From NCBI GenBank assembly GCA_036362785.1, contig CP143625.1:1799401-1863400 (forward strand): a stretch of 64,000 nt of DNA. Reading direction: 5' to 3'. Within the stretch, counting starts at the first letter, position 1; every line of letters begins with the position of its first letter. Position numbers and translations under genes: made by a program. Origin of the DNA: a beta proteobacterium MWH-UniP1 (GTDB lineage Bacteria > Pseudomonadota > Gammaproteobacteria > Burkholderiales > Burkholderiaceae_A). The notes under the pieces are model-generated. The model was not told where the DNA came from, did no database searches, and saw nothing but the letters and a program-made list of their open reading frames with translations. Shown piece by piece: positions 21,344 through 30,872 of the stretch.

Positions 21344-21675
21344 AGGCCGAAGGCCAGTTTCAAGATCACATAGACCGACAGCCCCGACAGCAAACAGGTG
21401 GCCATCTGCCGGGTAAACCACCAGGCCAGTAAAGCCGTTGCCACCGACAGGGTCTTCGGATGCATCAGTTCAAAAAAGCCCGCACTGGCCGGCTGGGCCA
21501 GCACACTTGGCACAATCACCGCAGCAATCGCCGCCATCGGCGCAAATCGCAAGGCCCGTTGTAAACGGGGGGCTAAGGTGATGGGCCGCGGCCACACCGA
21601 CACACCACATCGCGTTAGCAGGGTCATGGCCATCAGGCCCGCCAGGCCAAGCCATATGTACAACTCATGATCCAT
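21340..21675 (-). CDS. azlD: Branched-chain amino acid exporter small subunit AzlD
   Basis: A small membrane protein (111 residues from the ATG at 21675, or 116 from the ATG at 21690) with four hydrophobic segments, matching AzlD. AzlD pairs with AzlC to export branched-chain amino acids and analogues. Its start lies inside the azlC 3' end, so the two are probably translationally coupled. The convergent stop overlaps glnE. The branched-chain aminotransferase gene ilvE is next door on the other strand, which fits the substrate. Confidence 0.85.
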   Translation of the reverse strand: MDHELYIWLGLAGLMAMTLLTRCGVSVWPRPITLAPRLQRALRFAPMAAIAAVIVPSVLAQPASAGFFELMHPKTLSVATALLAWWFTRQMATCLLSGLSVYVILKLAFGL

Positions 21676-22450
21676 CTGCGGTGCCCTCATTCGTCAAGAC
21701 ACGCTCCTTAGGTGTTCCATCAAAGACCATGGCCGCTGCAACACCCGCCAGAACCGCCAGCAACAGGCCAAGATTAAGCGGCAGTGATACGCACAGGGCC
21801 GCAACGCCCCCCGCAACCCCCACGCAGATCAGGGCCGCCCGATCCGTGATCATGGGCATCAGCAACGCAATCAGCGCCAGGGTCGCCACGAACTCCAGGC
21901 CCCAAGCTGACGGAATCCATTGGGCCAAGAAAATACCCGCTAAGGAGCTGGTCTGCCAGACGGCCCACATCATGAGACTGGCCGCCTCAAAGTAGCGCAC
22001 GGGGGCCTGCTGATCGGCCTGGACATCGTGTAAGAGCGCCGGTGATTCGGCGCGGGCCGGATCAAACCGACGCAAGAGCTGCGCGGCCAAAACATCGACC
22101 ATGCCAAAGCCATAAATGATGCGGCGGCCTAGCGGCAGGTGTCTGAAAAACGGTTTTGCCGCCACGGCATAAATCACAAAGCGCAGATTCACAATCAAAG
22201 CGCTGGCCCAGATGATGGGAAACGGGGCGGAGGCCGCAAAAAGCGGCAGGCTGGTGAGCTGGGCCGAGCCCGCATAGACCATAAACGTCATACCCACCGC
22301 CTGAAGTGGGGTTAAGCCCGACTGGACCATGGCCACCCCCGTCACCGCCCCCCAGGCCACCATGGCCACGGCGGCCGGCAACATGTCTTGAACCGCCATC
22401 CGGGCATTCGGGTCGGATAGGCTGGTGAAAAGCCGCTTTAGCGCTTGCAT
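21665..22450 (-). CDS. azlC: Branched-chain amino acid exporter large subunit AzlC
   Basis: A 261-residue polytopic membrane protein. Conserved AzlC features include the N-terminal MLPAAVAMVAWGAVTGVAM, the central VYAGSAQLTSLPLFAA and the NLRFVIYAVA stretch. With AzlD it forms a two-gene exporter for branched-chain amino acids. It is divergent from ilvE with 67 bases between the starts, so the promoters for export and for synthesis/degradation share a short region. Confidence 0.9.
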   Translation of the reverse strand: MQALKRLFTSLSDPNARMAVQDMLPAAVAMVAWGAVTGVAMVQSGLTPLQAVGMTFMVYAGSAQLTSLPLFAASAPFPIIWASALIVNLRFVIYAVAAKPFFRHLPLGRRIIYGFGMVDVLAAQLLRRFDPARAESPALLHDVQADQQAPVRYFEAASLMMWAVWQTSSLAGIFLAQWIPSAWGLEFVATLALIALLMPMITDRAALICVGVAGGVAALCVSLPLNLGLLLAVLAGVAAAMVFDGTPKERVLTNEGTADGS

Positions 22451-22517
22451 GGCCCAAATTGTAGAGGGGCAGGTCCGCTAAAATGTCGGTTTACTTTATT
22501 TTGAACAGGGGCAAGTC

Positions 22518-23438
22518 ATGTCAATGGCCGATCGTGATGGCTGGATCTGGTTAGATGGTGAATTCGTGCCTTGGCGCGATGCCAAGATCCACGTGCTCAC
22601 GCACTCTCTGCACTACGGCATGGCCGTCTTCGAAGGCGTTCGGGCCTATAAGACTTCCTCTGGCCCCGCAATTTTTCGTCTGAAAGAGCACACCCAGCGG
22701 CTGATGAACTCGGCCAAGATTTTCCAGATGAAGGTGCCGTTTGATACAACAACGCTAGAGCAGGCGCAGAAAGAGGTCGTGAAGCGCAACAATCTAGAGT
22801 CGTGCTACATCCGCCCCATCATCTGGATTGGTTCCGAAAAGCTGGGTATTGCTGCCCGCGACAACAAAATTCACGTGTCGGTATCGGCATGGCCCTGGGG
22901 CGCCTACCTTGGTGAAGAGGGGCTGACAAAGGGCATTCGTGTGAAGACATCGTCATTCTCACGCCACCATGTCAACGTATCGTTGGTGCGGGCCAAAGCA
23001 AGCGGCTACTACATCAACTCGATTCTGGCCAACCAGGAAGTCTGCGCTAATGGCTACGACGAGGCGCTTTTGCTCGACACCGATGGCTATGTGTCCGAAG
23101 GCTCGGGTGAAAACGTATTCATTGTGAAAAACGGCAAGCTCTACACGCCCGACTTGGCCTCTTGCTTAGATGGCATTACGCGTGATGCCGTGCTGACCAT
23201 GGCCCGCGACCTTGGGATTGAAGTCATTGAAAAGCGCATCACACGTGATGAGGTGTACTGTGCTGACGAAGCCTTCTTCACTGGCACTGCCGCAGAAGTC
23301 ACCCCCATTCGTGAGCTGGATGATCGGCCCATCGGAGCAGGACAGCGTGGCCCCATCACCGAAAAATTACAAAATTTATTTTTTGATGTGGTGGCCGGTA
23401 AAGCATCGCAGTATCGCCACTGGATCTATCCGGTCTAA
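22518..23438 (+). CDS. ilvE: Branched-chain amino acid aminotransferase
   Basis: A 306-residue class IV PLP aminotransferase catalysing the last step of leucine, isoleucine and valine synthesis, reversible with 2-oxoglutarate. The PLP lysine is Lys160 in LVRAKASGYYIN; HSLHYGMAVFEGVRAY and SEGSGENVFIV are typical family blocks. The start has AGGGGCAAG upstream. TAAAAT at 22480-22485 is a possible -10 without a good -35. Divergent from azlCD and 17 bases upstream of the zinc-finger gene. Confidence 0.96.
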   Translation: MSMADRDGWIWLDGEFVPWRDAKIHVLTHSLHYGMAVFEGVRAYKTSSGPAIFRLKEHTQRLMNSAKIFQMKVPFDTTTLEQAQKEVVKRNNLESCYIRPIIWIGSEKLGIAARDNKIHVSVSAWPWGAYLGEEGLTKGIRVKTSSFSRHHVNVSLVRAKASGYYINSILANQEVCANGYDEALLLDTDGYVSEGSGENVFIVKNGKLYTPDLASCLDGITRDAVLTMARDLGIEVIEKRITRDEVYCADEAFFTGTAAEVTPIRELDDRPIGAGQRGPITEKLQNLFFDVVAGKASQYRHWIYPV

Positions 23439-23455
23439 TCGCAAAAGGAGACCGC

Positions 23456-23665
23456 ATGTCCTCTGATGCAACATCGGCTCAGCAGCAGTCCCCGGTCATT
23501 CTCAAGGCCGAGGACCTGCCTGCACACTGCCCCAACCCAAAGATGCCGCTTTGGAACCATCACCCCCGGGTGTTTTTAGACGTCACACATCAGGGCCAAG
23601 CACGCTGCCCGTATTGCGGCACGACGTATCAGCTTGAGCCGGGTGCAAAAGTCCACGGCCACTAA
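23456..23665 (+). CDS. Small CHCC-type zinc-finger protein
   Basis: A 69-residue protein with a C-terminal zinc site made from Cys25, a His in the WNHHPRVFLD block, and Cys51/Cys54 (CPYCGTTYQL). This is the zf-CHCC pattern shared with the NDUFS6 subunit of complex I. In many betaproteobacteria a gene of this type sits between ilvE and waaF, as here. Its role is not established. AAAGGAGACCGC before the ATG is a strong ribosome-binding site. Confidence 0.88.
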   Translation: MSSDATSAQQQSPVILKAEDLPAHCPNPKMPLWNHHPRVFLDVTHQGQARCPYCGTTYQLEPGAKVHGH

Positions 23666-24773
23666 TTTCAACGGCGGCCGAGCCGCCTTAGTCATCGCAC
23701 CACAGTGGGTGGGCGATGCCATCATGTCATTGCCATTAATTCATCAACTCGCCCAAGAGTATGGGGCGGTGGATGTCATGGCTGTTCCCGCTGTCAACGC
23801 CGTATACGAGTGCTGCCCCGACATTCGCCAAATCCATACCGTTAGCTTTGTCCATGGCCAACTGCAATGGGGACTGCGACGCGACATTGCCCGCAGGTTT
23901 CGCGGTCAATATCAGACAGCCGTGGTGCTACCGAATTCGCTGAAATCAGCACTTGTGCCCTGGCTTGCTGGCATTCCCATGCGGCGCGGCATGCTTGGCG
24001 AATCACGCTATTGGCTGATTAATGATCGCCGCACACTTGCCCCTGCAGTGGATCAAACCGGGGGGTCAAGACCCTCCATGCTCGACCAATATCTGGCCTT
24101 GGCCGATCATGCGATTGATCGATCTGCGATTGATCGCTTCGGCCAGCATCGGCCGGTGATGGTGATGCCCACTGCCATTGCCAGTTTCGGCAACCATGGT
24201 TTGGGTCAGCAAGCCTTTGATGCGTTTATTCAAAAGTCGATCATGGCGATTTGCCCGGGCGCTGAATACGGCCCCGCGAAACAGTGGCCCGCGGCCTACT
24301 TTGCGCAAGTGGCCAATGACTGGTTAGCAGGCCGAGACGATCGGGCAGTAGTTGTGGTGGGTGGGCCTAAAGATATGGAATCGGCTACGGCCATCTGTGC
24401 TGCGGCCACACCAGCGGATCAAATTTTAAATCTCACCGGCAAGACAAAATTGCTTGAGGCCTTTCGGTGGATTTCGCTGGCGCGTGTTGCGGTCAGCAAC
24501 GACTCTGGTCTGATGCATGCGGCCGCCGCACTCGGTGTGCCTGTGGTTGGCATCTTTGGGTCAAGCGATCCGCATCACACGCCACCGCATGCCAAGACCG
24601 CCCGGGCCTTGTCCCTCAATCTCTCATGTAGCCCGTGTTTTCAGCGGGTATGCCCGTTGGGGACCACCGCTTGTTTACGTGACTTGGCACCCCACCAAGT
24701 CACGGACGCGGTCAACGGCCTGATTGCTGACGCTCCAACTGTTCACGGCGCAACATCGCCCGCATCGTTGTAA
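23643..24773 (+). CDS. waaF: ADP-heptose:LPS heptosyltransferase II
   Basis: A glycosyltransferase family 9 protein of about 376 residues that adds the second L-glycero-D-manno-heptose to the LPS inner core. Motifs are IAPQWVGDAIMSLPL at the N-terminus, ICPGAEYGPAKQWP in the middle and SNDSGLMHAAAALGVPVVGI near the C-terminus. The Cys-rich tail (CSPCFQRVCPLG) is typical of WaaF. No ATG lies near the expected start; GTG at 23643 or TTG at 23634 fits, and both overlap the zinc-finger gene by 23-32 bases. The 3' end overlaps the M48 protease gene by 62 bases, tail to tail. Confidence 0.92.
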   Translation: MQKSTATNFNGGRAALVIAPQWVGDAIMSLPLIHQLAQEYGAVDVMAVPAVNAVYECCPDIRQIHTVSFVHGQLQWGLRRDIARRFRGQYQTAVVLPNSLKSALVPWLAGIPMRRGMLGESRYWLINDRRTLAPAVDQTGGSRPSMLDQYLALADHAIDRSAIDRFGQHRPVMVMPTAIASFGNHGLGQQAFDAFIQKSIMAICPGAEYGPAKQWPAAYFAQVANDWLAGRDDRAVVVVGGPKDMESATAICAAATPADQILNLTGKTKLLEAFRWISLARVAVSNDSGLMHAAAALGVPVVGIFGSSDPHHTPPHAKTARALSLNLSCSPCFQRVCPLGTTACLRDLAPHQVTDAVNGLIADAPTVHGATSPASL

Positions 24774-26307
24774 GCCGTGCATCGACCTTAGACAGGGTGA
24801 TGAAATCGGCATCGGCAGCAGTCCGGGCCAGCGTCAACTGTTCAATCGCGGCCGCATAAGCGCCCGACAACGCATATTGTTCGGCAATAGCCGCATGCTG
24901 CGCGGTGCGTTTGCCGCGGGCGGCCTCTGCCCGGCCAAGCAAGGCCCACGCCTGCGGGTCCCAAGGCCACTGCTGTGTAACTTGTCTTGCTGTCTGTGCC
25001 GCTGTGTCGGCCGAAGCGCCACTGATTAAGTAGGCCTCTGCTGCGCTTCTAAGCAAAGCACGCGACTCTGAATGCTGGACAACGGTTTGGGATGCGATGC
25101 TTTGTAATTCGCGCCGCTGATCCGCATCGGCTGCGGACAGCATAGCGATCTGAAGCTTTAAATAGGCCAGTAAAGGTGTGGTGGCATCGATCACTCGGGC
25201 AGTAATCGCAGCCTGCTCTGCCATCTGGTGGTGACGCCGTGCTGCAGTGAAATCCCGTTGCGAGAGTGCTGCCCATGCAATACCGTAATGAATAGATGCC
25301 TGCTCAAGCGCGGCATCTGGTTTTAATGACTTCAGGCGCAATTCGAAACGCTGGCGTGCAACTCGCAAGCTATCGACCTTGGGGTCAGCCAGCGCGGTGA
25401 GTTTGGCGCGCACCCAATCAAATTCGATTGAGTTGGATTGAGTAGCGGTCAGCTGGGCAACGCGTATCACGGCCGGATCACTCTGCAGCCGCGATTGAAT
25501 ATCCGCAATACGCTCTGTGGTCAGCGGGTGGGTTCGCAGATACGCTGGGGCATTGTTGTCATAAAGCCTGCCGGCTTGGCTCAGCCGCTCAAACATGGAC
25601 GACATTCCCGTGGGGTTAAAGCCTGACTCGGCGAGAATCTGCAATCCAACCCGGTCTGCCTCGCGCTCAGCATCACGTGAAAACGCCAATTGCTCACGGA
25701 TTGCCACCGTCTGCCCAAGTGACAACACGCCCATGGCGGCATCGGGGCTACCCTTGGCGGCCATGGCCGCCAACACTGCAGCCGCAATCATCACGGCCGA
25801 GGTCTGCCGTTGCTGCCCAAACATGCGTGCAATGTGGCGCTGGGTGACATGCCCAATTTCATGGGCCAAGACGGACATGACTTCCGACTCGCGATCAGAA
25901 GCGGTAATCAACCCGGTGTGAACACCGATATAGCCACCCGGCAAAGCAAAGGCATTGATGCTGGGATCTTTGACCAGGAAAAAGCGGAAAGGCCTGCCGT
26001 CATAACTATGGCCGAGTGTGTTCGAAGCGGACAACAATCGATTGGCCTGACGGGATAAAAGATCAGTCACCTCGGGGTCGTCATGGACTACCCCCATCCG
26101 TAAAAATTCTTGAAAAATCTGATCGCCCAGGCGCTGCTCAGCGGCGGGGCTTAGCTCGTCAACTGACGCTTCGCCAAGCGAGGGCAGGTTGTCAATGCCG
26201 CGGCCAATAGACTGGGCGCGCAGCGGACCAAAGGATGTGGCAAGGCACGCCAGCGCCAGGCCGGCTGCGGTCAAACGACGGGAAAACGACAAATTTTTCT
26301 TGGGCAT
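24712..26307 (-). CDS. Periplasmic M48 metalloprotease with TPR repeats (BepA/YfgC-like)
   Basis: A 531-residue secreted protein with a signal peptide at residues 1-31 (cut near LRAQS). The M48 domain has HEIGH (His149, Glu150, His153) and the EREAD motif near 214-218 supplying the third ligand. A helical TPR region fills the C-terminal half. BepA-type proteases proof-read LptD and Bam-dependent outer-membrane assembly, so proximity to waaF fits an LPS/outer-membrane theme. The ATG at 26307 was chosen because it starts the signal peptide; the longer frame is antisense to moaC. Confidence 0.92.
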   Translation of the reverse strand: MPKKNLSFSRRLTAAGLALACLATSFGPLRAQSIGRGIDNLPSLGEASVDELSPAAEQRLGDQIFQEFLRMGVVHDDPEVTDLLSRQANRLLSASNTLGHSYDGRPFRFFLVKDPSINAFALPGGYIGVHTGLITASDRESEVMSVLAHEIGHVTQRHIARMFGQQRQTSAVMIAAAVLAAMAAKGSPDAAMGVLSLGQTVAIREQLAFSRDAEREADRVGLQILAESGFNPTGMSSMFERLSQAGRLYDNNAPAYLRTHPLTTERIADIQSRLQSDPAVIRVAQLTATQSNSIEFDWVRAKLTALADPKVDSLRVARQRFELRLKSLKPDAALEQASIHYGIAWAALSQRDFTAARRHHQMAEQAAITARVIDATTPLLAYLKLQIAMLSAADADQRRELQSIASQTVVQHSESRALLRSAAEAYLISGASADTAAQTARQVTQQWPWDPQAWALLGRAEAARGKRTAQHAAIAEQYALSGAYAAAIEQLTLARTAADADFITLSKVDARLTTMRAMLRREQLERQQSGR

Positions 26308-26326
26308 ACGCTCTATCATAGGGTCT

Positions 26327-26815
26327 ATGACTGACTTCACCCATTTTGATTCCGCAGGCCAGGCCCATATGGTCAATGTCGGCGAAAAGGCCGACACCCA
26401 TCGAACCGCCGTCGCCCGGGGCAGGATTCTGATGCAGCCCGAGACGCTGAAAAAGATTCGCCAGGGCGATGCCAAAAAAGGCGATGTGATCGGCATTGCC
26501 CGCATCGCCGCTATTCAGGCGGCCAAGAAAACAGCCGATCTGATCCCCCTGTGCCACCCACTCATGCTGTCTCGGGTTGCGGTTGAGTTTGAGCTTCATG
26601 ATCTCGCCGATGGGCAGCGTTCATCCGTTGAGTGCACCGCCACAGTAGAAGTCACCGGCAAAACCGGCGTCGAGATGGAGGCGCTCACTGCTGTGCAGGT
26701 GGGCCTGCTGACCATCTATGACATGTGCAAAGCTGTAGACCGTGGCATGACCATGACCGATATCGAGCTGCTTGAAAAGCATGGCGGCAAATCTGGCAGC
26801 TATCGTCGACCCTGA
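26327..26815 (+). CDS. moaC: Cyclic pyranopterin monophosphate synthase
   Basis: A 162-residue protein forming cPMP in molybdenum cofactor synthesis. Conserved blocks are [25 protein letters not shown] and [20 protein letters not shown] followed by VDRGM with the active-site lysine. The start is ATG 26327, 19 bases from the divergent M48 gene. The frame open further upstream lies antisense to the M48 signal peptide. No moaA, moaD or moaE is nearby. Confidence 0.96.
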   Translation: MTDFTHFDSAGQAHMVNVGEKADTHRTAVARGRILMQPETLKKIRQGDAKKGDVIGIARIAAIQAAKKTADLIPLCHPLMLSRVAVEFELHDLADGQRSSVECTATVEVTGKTGVEMEALTAVQVGLLTIYDMCKAVDRGMTMTDIELLEKHGGKSGSYRRP

Positions 26816-26852
26816 GATTTTTTCAATGACGCATTAAAAGAAGAGTTTCTCT

Positions 26853-28031
26853 ATGCAACCCATGGCACTTCAAGGCGTTCGGGTTTTGGATCTCACCCGA
26901 ATTCTGGCCGGCCCATCGGCAACACAACTGCTCGGCGACTTGGGTGCCGATGTGATTAAAGTAGAAAAACCCGGCGAAGGGGATGACACCCGCAAGTGGG
27001 GCCCTCCGTTTGTCACCGGCAAAGATGGCCAGCCCACCACCGAGAGCGCTTATTACCTGTGTGCCAACCGCAACAAACGGTCGATTGCAATTGATATCGC
27101 ATCCAGTGAAGGCCAAGCACTGATTCATCGGCTTTTGGAAAAAGCCGATATCCTGATTGAAAACTACAAGGTCGGCGGATTAAAGGCTTATGGCCTGTCT
27201 TACGAGCAATTAAAAGAGAAGTTCCCGCGGCTGATCTACTGCTCTATCACGGGCTTTGGCCAGACCGGTCCTTACGCACCCCGTGCTGGCTATGATTTTC
27301 TGATTCAAGGCATGGGCGGCATCATGAGCTTGACCGGTGAGCCCAATGGTGAACCCATGAAAGTCGGCGTGGCGGTGGCCGATGTCATGGCTGGCATGTA
27401 CGCTACGGTGGGTATTCTGGCGGCCCTGCGGCACCGTGATCAAACGGGCCAAGGCCAGTACATCGACGTGAGCCTGCTCGACACGCAGATTGCATGGCTG
27501 GCCAATGCCGGCACCAACTTTTTAGAAAGCGGAAAAAATCCACAGCGCCTCGGTAACGGCCACCCCAATATCGTGCCCTATCAGGTCTTTCCCACAGCCG
27601 ATGACCCGATCATCGTGGCGGTGGGCAACGACAGTCAATTCCGAAAACTCTGCGACACGATTGGCGTATCCGAACTGGGGGCGCACCCAGATTACGCAAC
27701 AAATGTTGCACGCGTCAAAAATCGTCAAGTCTTAATTGAAAAGCTGTCAGTGGCCTTACAACGTCAGGGCCGGCAGCACTGGATTGATGCGCTGGAAAAA
27801 GTAGGCGTGCCCTGCGGGCCAGTCAACACCTTGGCCCAGGTCTTTGATGATCCGCATGTGCAAGCCCGTGGTGCCGTGGTTAGCATGCCGCACGAAGCCT
27901 CTAGTCGTGGCCATGTCCGAGTGCTGGCCAATCCGATTCGTTTTTCAGAAACGCCCGTGCAATATCGCATCACCCCGCCCATGCAGAACCAGCATGAGCA
28001 GGAGATTCTGCGGGACTGGCTTGGCCAATAA
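26853..28031 (+). CDS. Class III CoA-transferase (CaiB/BaiF family)
   Basis: A 392-residue family III CoA-transferase, the type that moves CoA between carboxylic acids through an aspartyl-CoA intermediate. The N-terminal block is VLDLTRILAGPSATQLLGDL followed by GADVIKVEKP; the conserved catalytic Asp region is GVAVADVMAGMYA. The carnitine/formyl/succinyl specificity cannot be read from sequence. It follows moaC by 37 bases, and its stop overlaps the ROK kinase start in TAATG (1 base), which suggests coupling. Confidence 0.9.
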   Translation: MQPMALQGVRVLDLTRILAGPSATQLLGDLGADVIKVEKPGEGDDTRKWGPPFVTGKDGQPTTESAYYLCANRNKRSIAIDIASSEGQALIHRLLEKADILIENYKVGGLKAYGLSYEQLKEKFPRLIYCSITGFGQTGPYAPRAGYDFLIQGMGGIMSLTGEPNGEPMKVGVAVADVMAGMYATVGILAALRHRDQTGQGQYIDVSLLDTQIAWLANAGTNFLESGKNPQRLGNGHPNIVPYQVFPTADDPIIVAVGNDSQFRKLCDTIGVSELGAHPDYATNVARVKNRQVLIEKLSVALQRQGRQHWIDALEKVGVPCGPVNTLAQVFDDPHVQARGAVVSMPHEASSRGHVRVLANPIRFSETPVQYRITPPMQNQHEQEILRDWLGQ

Positions 28032-28987
28032 TGTTTCGGCTCGGCATTGATCTTGGTGGCACAAAAATTGAAGCAGCACTGCTGAGCCCATCAGGCGAAG
28101 TGGTCTGGCGCAAACGCATTTCCTCACCAAGACACGACTATGGCGAGACCCTGCGGGCAGTGGTTGGCTTAATTAAGGATGCGCAGCAGGCCCACAGTGC
28201 TTCTGATTTTTCAATTGGCATGGGCATCCCCGGTTCGCTCTCCCCCAAAGATGGTCGAGTCAGAAACGCGAATTCCACCTGGCTTAACGGCCAACCACTC
28301 AAGACAGATTTAGAGCAAGCCATCGGTCATCGGGTCGAGGTCGCAAACGATGCGAACTGCCTGGCGATATCCGAAGCAACCGATGGTGCAGCCCGCGATG
28401 CGACATCAAGCTTTGCAGTCATTCTGGGCACGGGTGTAGGCGGTGGGTTAGTACTGCACAAAAAACTGGTCGTGGGGGCCAATGGCATCGCTGGCGAATG
28501 GGGCCACACGCCCCTGCCCTGGCAGCAAGAAGACGAACGACATCGAAACCCCTGCTGGTGCGGTCGGCAAGGCTGCATTGAAACCTTTTTAAGCGGGCCT
28601 GCCCTGGTCAAAGAATTTAATGCAGCAAGCCGCAGCACGATCACCAATGTAGAGGCCCTGCTAGAAAAGCGCAGCGCCGGCGATCCGATTGCGATGACCG
28701 TGATGGAAAACTTTTTTGACCGACTGGCCCGCGCATTGGCCATGGTGATCAATATCCTGGACCCCGATGTGATTGTGGTGGGCGGGGGCCTTAGCAACAT
28801 CGATGAGATCTACACAGAAATTCCCAAGCGATGGCAGCAGTGGATTTTCTCGGATCAGCCTACCAAGACCCATCTGCTACCCGCCATGCACGGTGATGCA
28901 TCGGGTGTGCGCGGTGCGGCCTGGCTGCCCAGCCGGCATGACACACTCCATTCCGATCGTCTGCAACAAGACGAGTCTGGGGACTAG
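28031..28987 (+). CDS. ROK family sugar kinase
   Basis: A 318-residue ROK kinase with the N-terminal phosphate loop GIDLGGTKIEA, catalytic Asp107 in NDANCLA, ExGH at Glu156-His159 and the zinc motif CWCGRQGC (Cys175, Cys177, Cys182). These fit N-acetylglucosamine kinase or fructokinase-type members; the substrate cannot be fixed by eye. An NagK-like role would fit the amino-sugar recycling genes elsewhere (anmK, mpl, ampD), but that is inference. It overlaps the CoA-transferase stop by 1 base. Confidence 0.92.
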   Translation: MFRLGIDLGGTKIEAALLSPSGEVVWRKRISSPRHDYGETLRAVVGLIKDAQQAHSASDFSIGMGIPGSLSPKDGRVRNANSTWLNGQPLKTDLEQAIGHRVEVANDANCLAISEATDGAARDATSSFAVILGTGVGGGLVLHKKLVVGANGIAGEWGHTPLPWQQEDERHRNPCWCGRQGCIETFLSGPALVKEFNAASRSTITNVEALLEKRSAGDPIAMTVMENFFDRLARALAMVINILDPDVIVVGGGLSNIDEIYTEIPKRWQQWIFSDQPTKTHLLPAMHGDASGVRGAAWLPSRHDTLHSDRLQQDESGD

Positions 28988-28999
28988 CCACCAATTACT

Positions 29000-29428
29000 A
29001 TGGGCTCAAAACTAATTCTTGGCGATTGGGGCAAATGTGCCGAGATGGCCACGCCGATTCGTTTCAAAGTTTTTGTCGATGAGCAACGAGTCCCTGCAGA
29101 AGAAGAGCTTGATGAACTAGACGCGGTATCAATCCATGCCGTGATTACGCTAGACGGAGAACCTATCGCCACTGGCCGGCTCTGCCCCGACGGCCGCATT
29201 GGCCGCATGGCGGTCTTAAAAGAATTCCGTGGCGAGGGCTTTGGCGGGCTATTGCTGTCCGCACTGATTGAAGCCGCGCGAGACCAAGGCCACCAGGAAG
29301 TCTTTCTGCACGCCCAATGTCAGGCACTGGGCTTTTATGAATCGCTTGGGTTTGTTGCAGAGGGCCCCGTCTTTTCCGAGGCGGGTATTGATCACCGGCT
29401 GATGCGGCGATCACTCCTTATCGGGTGA
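29000..29428 (+). CDS. GNAT family N-acetyltransferase
   Basis: A 142-residue GNAT protein. Acetyl-CoA binding motif A is visible as MAVLKEFRGEGFGGLLLSAL, and the C-terminal ALGFYESLGFVAEGPVFSEA is typical of the ElaA/YjcF-type subgroup. Substrate unknown. It starts 12 bases after the ROK kinase and is the last gene of the moaC-CoA-transferase-ROK-GNAT run. Its 3' end overlaps rmuC by 18 bases on the opposite strand. Confidence 0.88.
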   Translation: MGSKLILGDWGKCAEMATPIRFKVFVDEQRVPAEEELDELDAVSIHAVITLDGEPIATGRLCPDGRIGRMAVLKEFRGEGFGGLLLSALIEAARDQGHQEVFLHAQCQALGFYESLGFVAEGPVFSEAGIDHRLMRRSLLIG

Positions 29429-30682
29429 TGCAAGCCCCACCAGTGTGTCCGGCAAACTCTTGCTCGGCTTTACGCCCAGCTCTTTCAGCATCTCAGCCTG
29501 ACGAATGACATTGCCCCGGCCGCTGGTGAGCTTGCCGTGGGCTGCATCGTAATCCTGTTGGGCTTGACGAATTCGGTCACCAATTGATTCGAAATCTTTC
29601 ACAAAGCCAACAAACTTGTCATAGAGCTCCGCGCCACGGTTGGCAATGTCTTGGGCATTACGACTCTGCGCCTCCTGACGCCACAAATGGGCAACAGTGC
29701 GCACCACAAAAAGTAAGGTCGACGGACTAACCAACAAAACATTCTTTTGCCAGGCCTCCATGAATAATCCACGATCATGAGTCACCGCTGCCATAAATGC
29801 AGGCTCAATTGGCACGAACATCAGCACAAAATCCAGTGATTCGATCCCGTAAATTGTCTGATAATTTTTATCAGAGAGCCCTTTCATATGCTTACGAACT
29901 GACTCTAAGTGCTGCTTCACAGCAATTTCCCGCTCGGCGTCAGTCTCCGCTGCAGCAAAGGCATCATAAGCAACCAAGGAGACTTTCGAGTCCACCACCA
30001 GATGTCGGCGCTCGGGAAGATAAATCACAACGTCAGGCTGAAGTCGAGAGTTGTCTTCTTGGGTGTGGCTCTGTTGAACCACATACTCTTGCCCCTTGCG
30101 CAGGCCAGAGGCCTCGAGCACTCTTTCCAAGATCAATTCGCCCCAATTACCCTGAGTCTTTGCCGAACCCTTTAAAGCACTCGTTAAATTTTTTGCATCA
30201 TCGCTCAGCAGCTTGTTGAGTTCCATGAGCTGCTTAACTTGTTCGGCAAGGGCGGTTCGATCCTTACCCTCTTGCACATAGACTTCTTCGACCTTGCCTT
30301 GGAATTGTGAGAGCCGCGTCTTAAGTGGCTCAAGCAGTTCGCCCAGGCTTGACTTATTTTGCTCGCTAAATTTTTTTGATTTTTCCTCAAGAATCTCGTT
30401 GGCCAAATTTTTGAACTGATTCGAAAGATCTTCCCGAGCAGCCTGAAGCATCTGCAATTTCTCAGAAGACTGCCGACGCTCAGCATTCAATTCTGTTTCT
30501 AACCTAGCGATTTCGGCTGCGCTAGCTGCTTTCGCATTGGCAACCTCGCTTGCAGATTGAGTTGACACCGCCGCAAGCTGCTCCGCATTCCGGCGTTGTG
30601 CATTTGCAAAACGCCAACCCATGAACGCGGCACCGAGCGCAACGCCAACAAGAAGCATCAAAAGAGAAGACATTTCAAGCAT
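29411..30682 (-). CDS. rmuC: DNA recombination protein RmuC homologue
   Basis: A 423-residue RmuC protein: an N-terminal transmembrane helix (about residues 5-24), a long Ala/Glu/Gln-rich coiled coil (about 25-150), then the RmuC nuclease-like core with VDSKVSLVAYDAF, SLDFVLMFVPIEPAF and LLVSPSTLLFVVRTVAHLWR. The family limits recombination at inverted repeats and has recently been linked to phage defence; neither role is shown here. M1 or M4 could be the start. The region around its 5' end is more AT-rich than the rest of the window. Confidence 0.93.
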   Translation of the reverse strand: MLEMSSLLMLLVGVALGAAFMGWRFANAQRRNAEQLAAVSTQSASEVANAKAASAAEIARLETELNAERRQSSEKLQMLQAAREDLSNQFKNLANEILEEKSKKFSEQNKSSLGELLEPLKTRLSQFQGKVEEVYVQEGKDRTALAEQVKQLMELNKLLSDDAKNLTSALKGSAKTQGNWGELILERVLEASGLRKGQEYVVQQSHTQEDNSRLQPDVVIYLPERRHLVVDSKVSLVAYDAFAAAETDAEREIAVKQHLESVRKHMKGLSDKNYQTIYGIESLDFVLMFVPIEPAFMAAVTHDRGLFMEAWQKNVLLVSPSTLLFVVRTVAHLWRQEAQSRNAQDIANRGAELYDKFVGFVKDFESIGDRIRQAQQDYDAAHGKLTSGRGNVIRQAEMLKELGVKPSKSLPDTLVGLASPDKE

Positions 30683-30806
30683 AAAAATTGGTCCTAAAAC
30701 ACGCGATTAACTGGAACGATACGACAGGAGAGGCTCAACAAATGACTTAGCCCGAGTGACTGATTGAAACAGGGCCGGCGCAAAGGCAAAACTAGGGCTT
30801 TTTCTC

Positions 30807-30844
30807 TTGTCAGAAAGGATAAGCCCCCTTATGATATCTATCAT
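30807..30844 (+). promoter_or_regulatory. Predicted vapBC promoter with overlapping palindromic operator
   Basis: TTGTCA at 30807-30812 and TATGAT at 30830-30835 are 17 bases apart, a near-consensus sigma-70 promoter. The inverted repeat ATGATA-TC-TATCAT (30831-30844) sits across the -10, where a VapB or VapBC complex could autoregulate. The implied transcription start near 30842 excludes the upstream in-frame ATG codons as vapB starts. Confidence 0.65.
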
Positions 30845-30872
30845 TGAGACATACCAAAAGAGCCAAGCCCTC

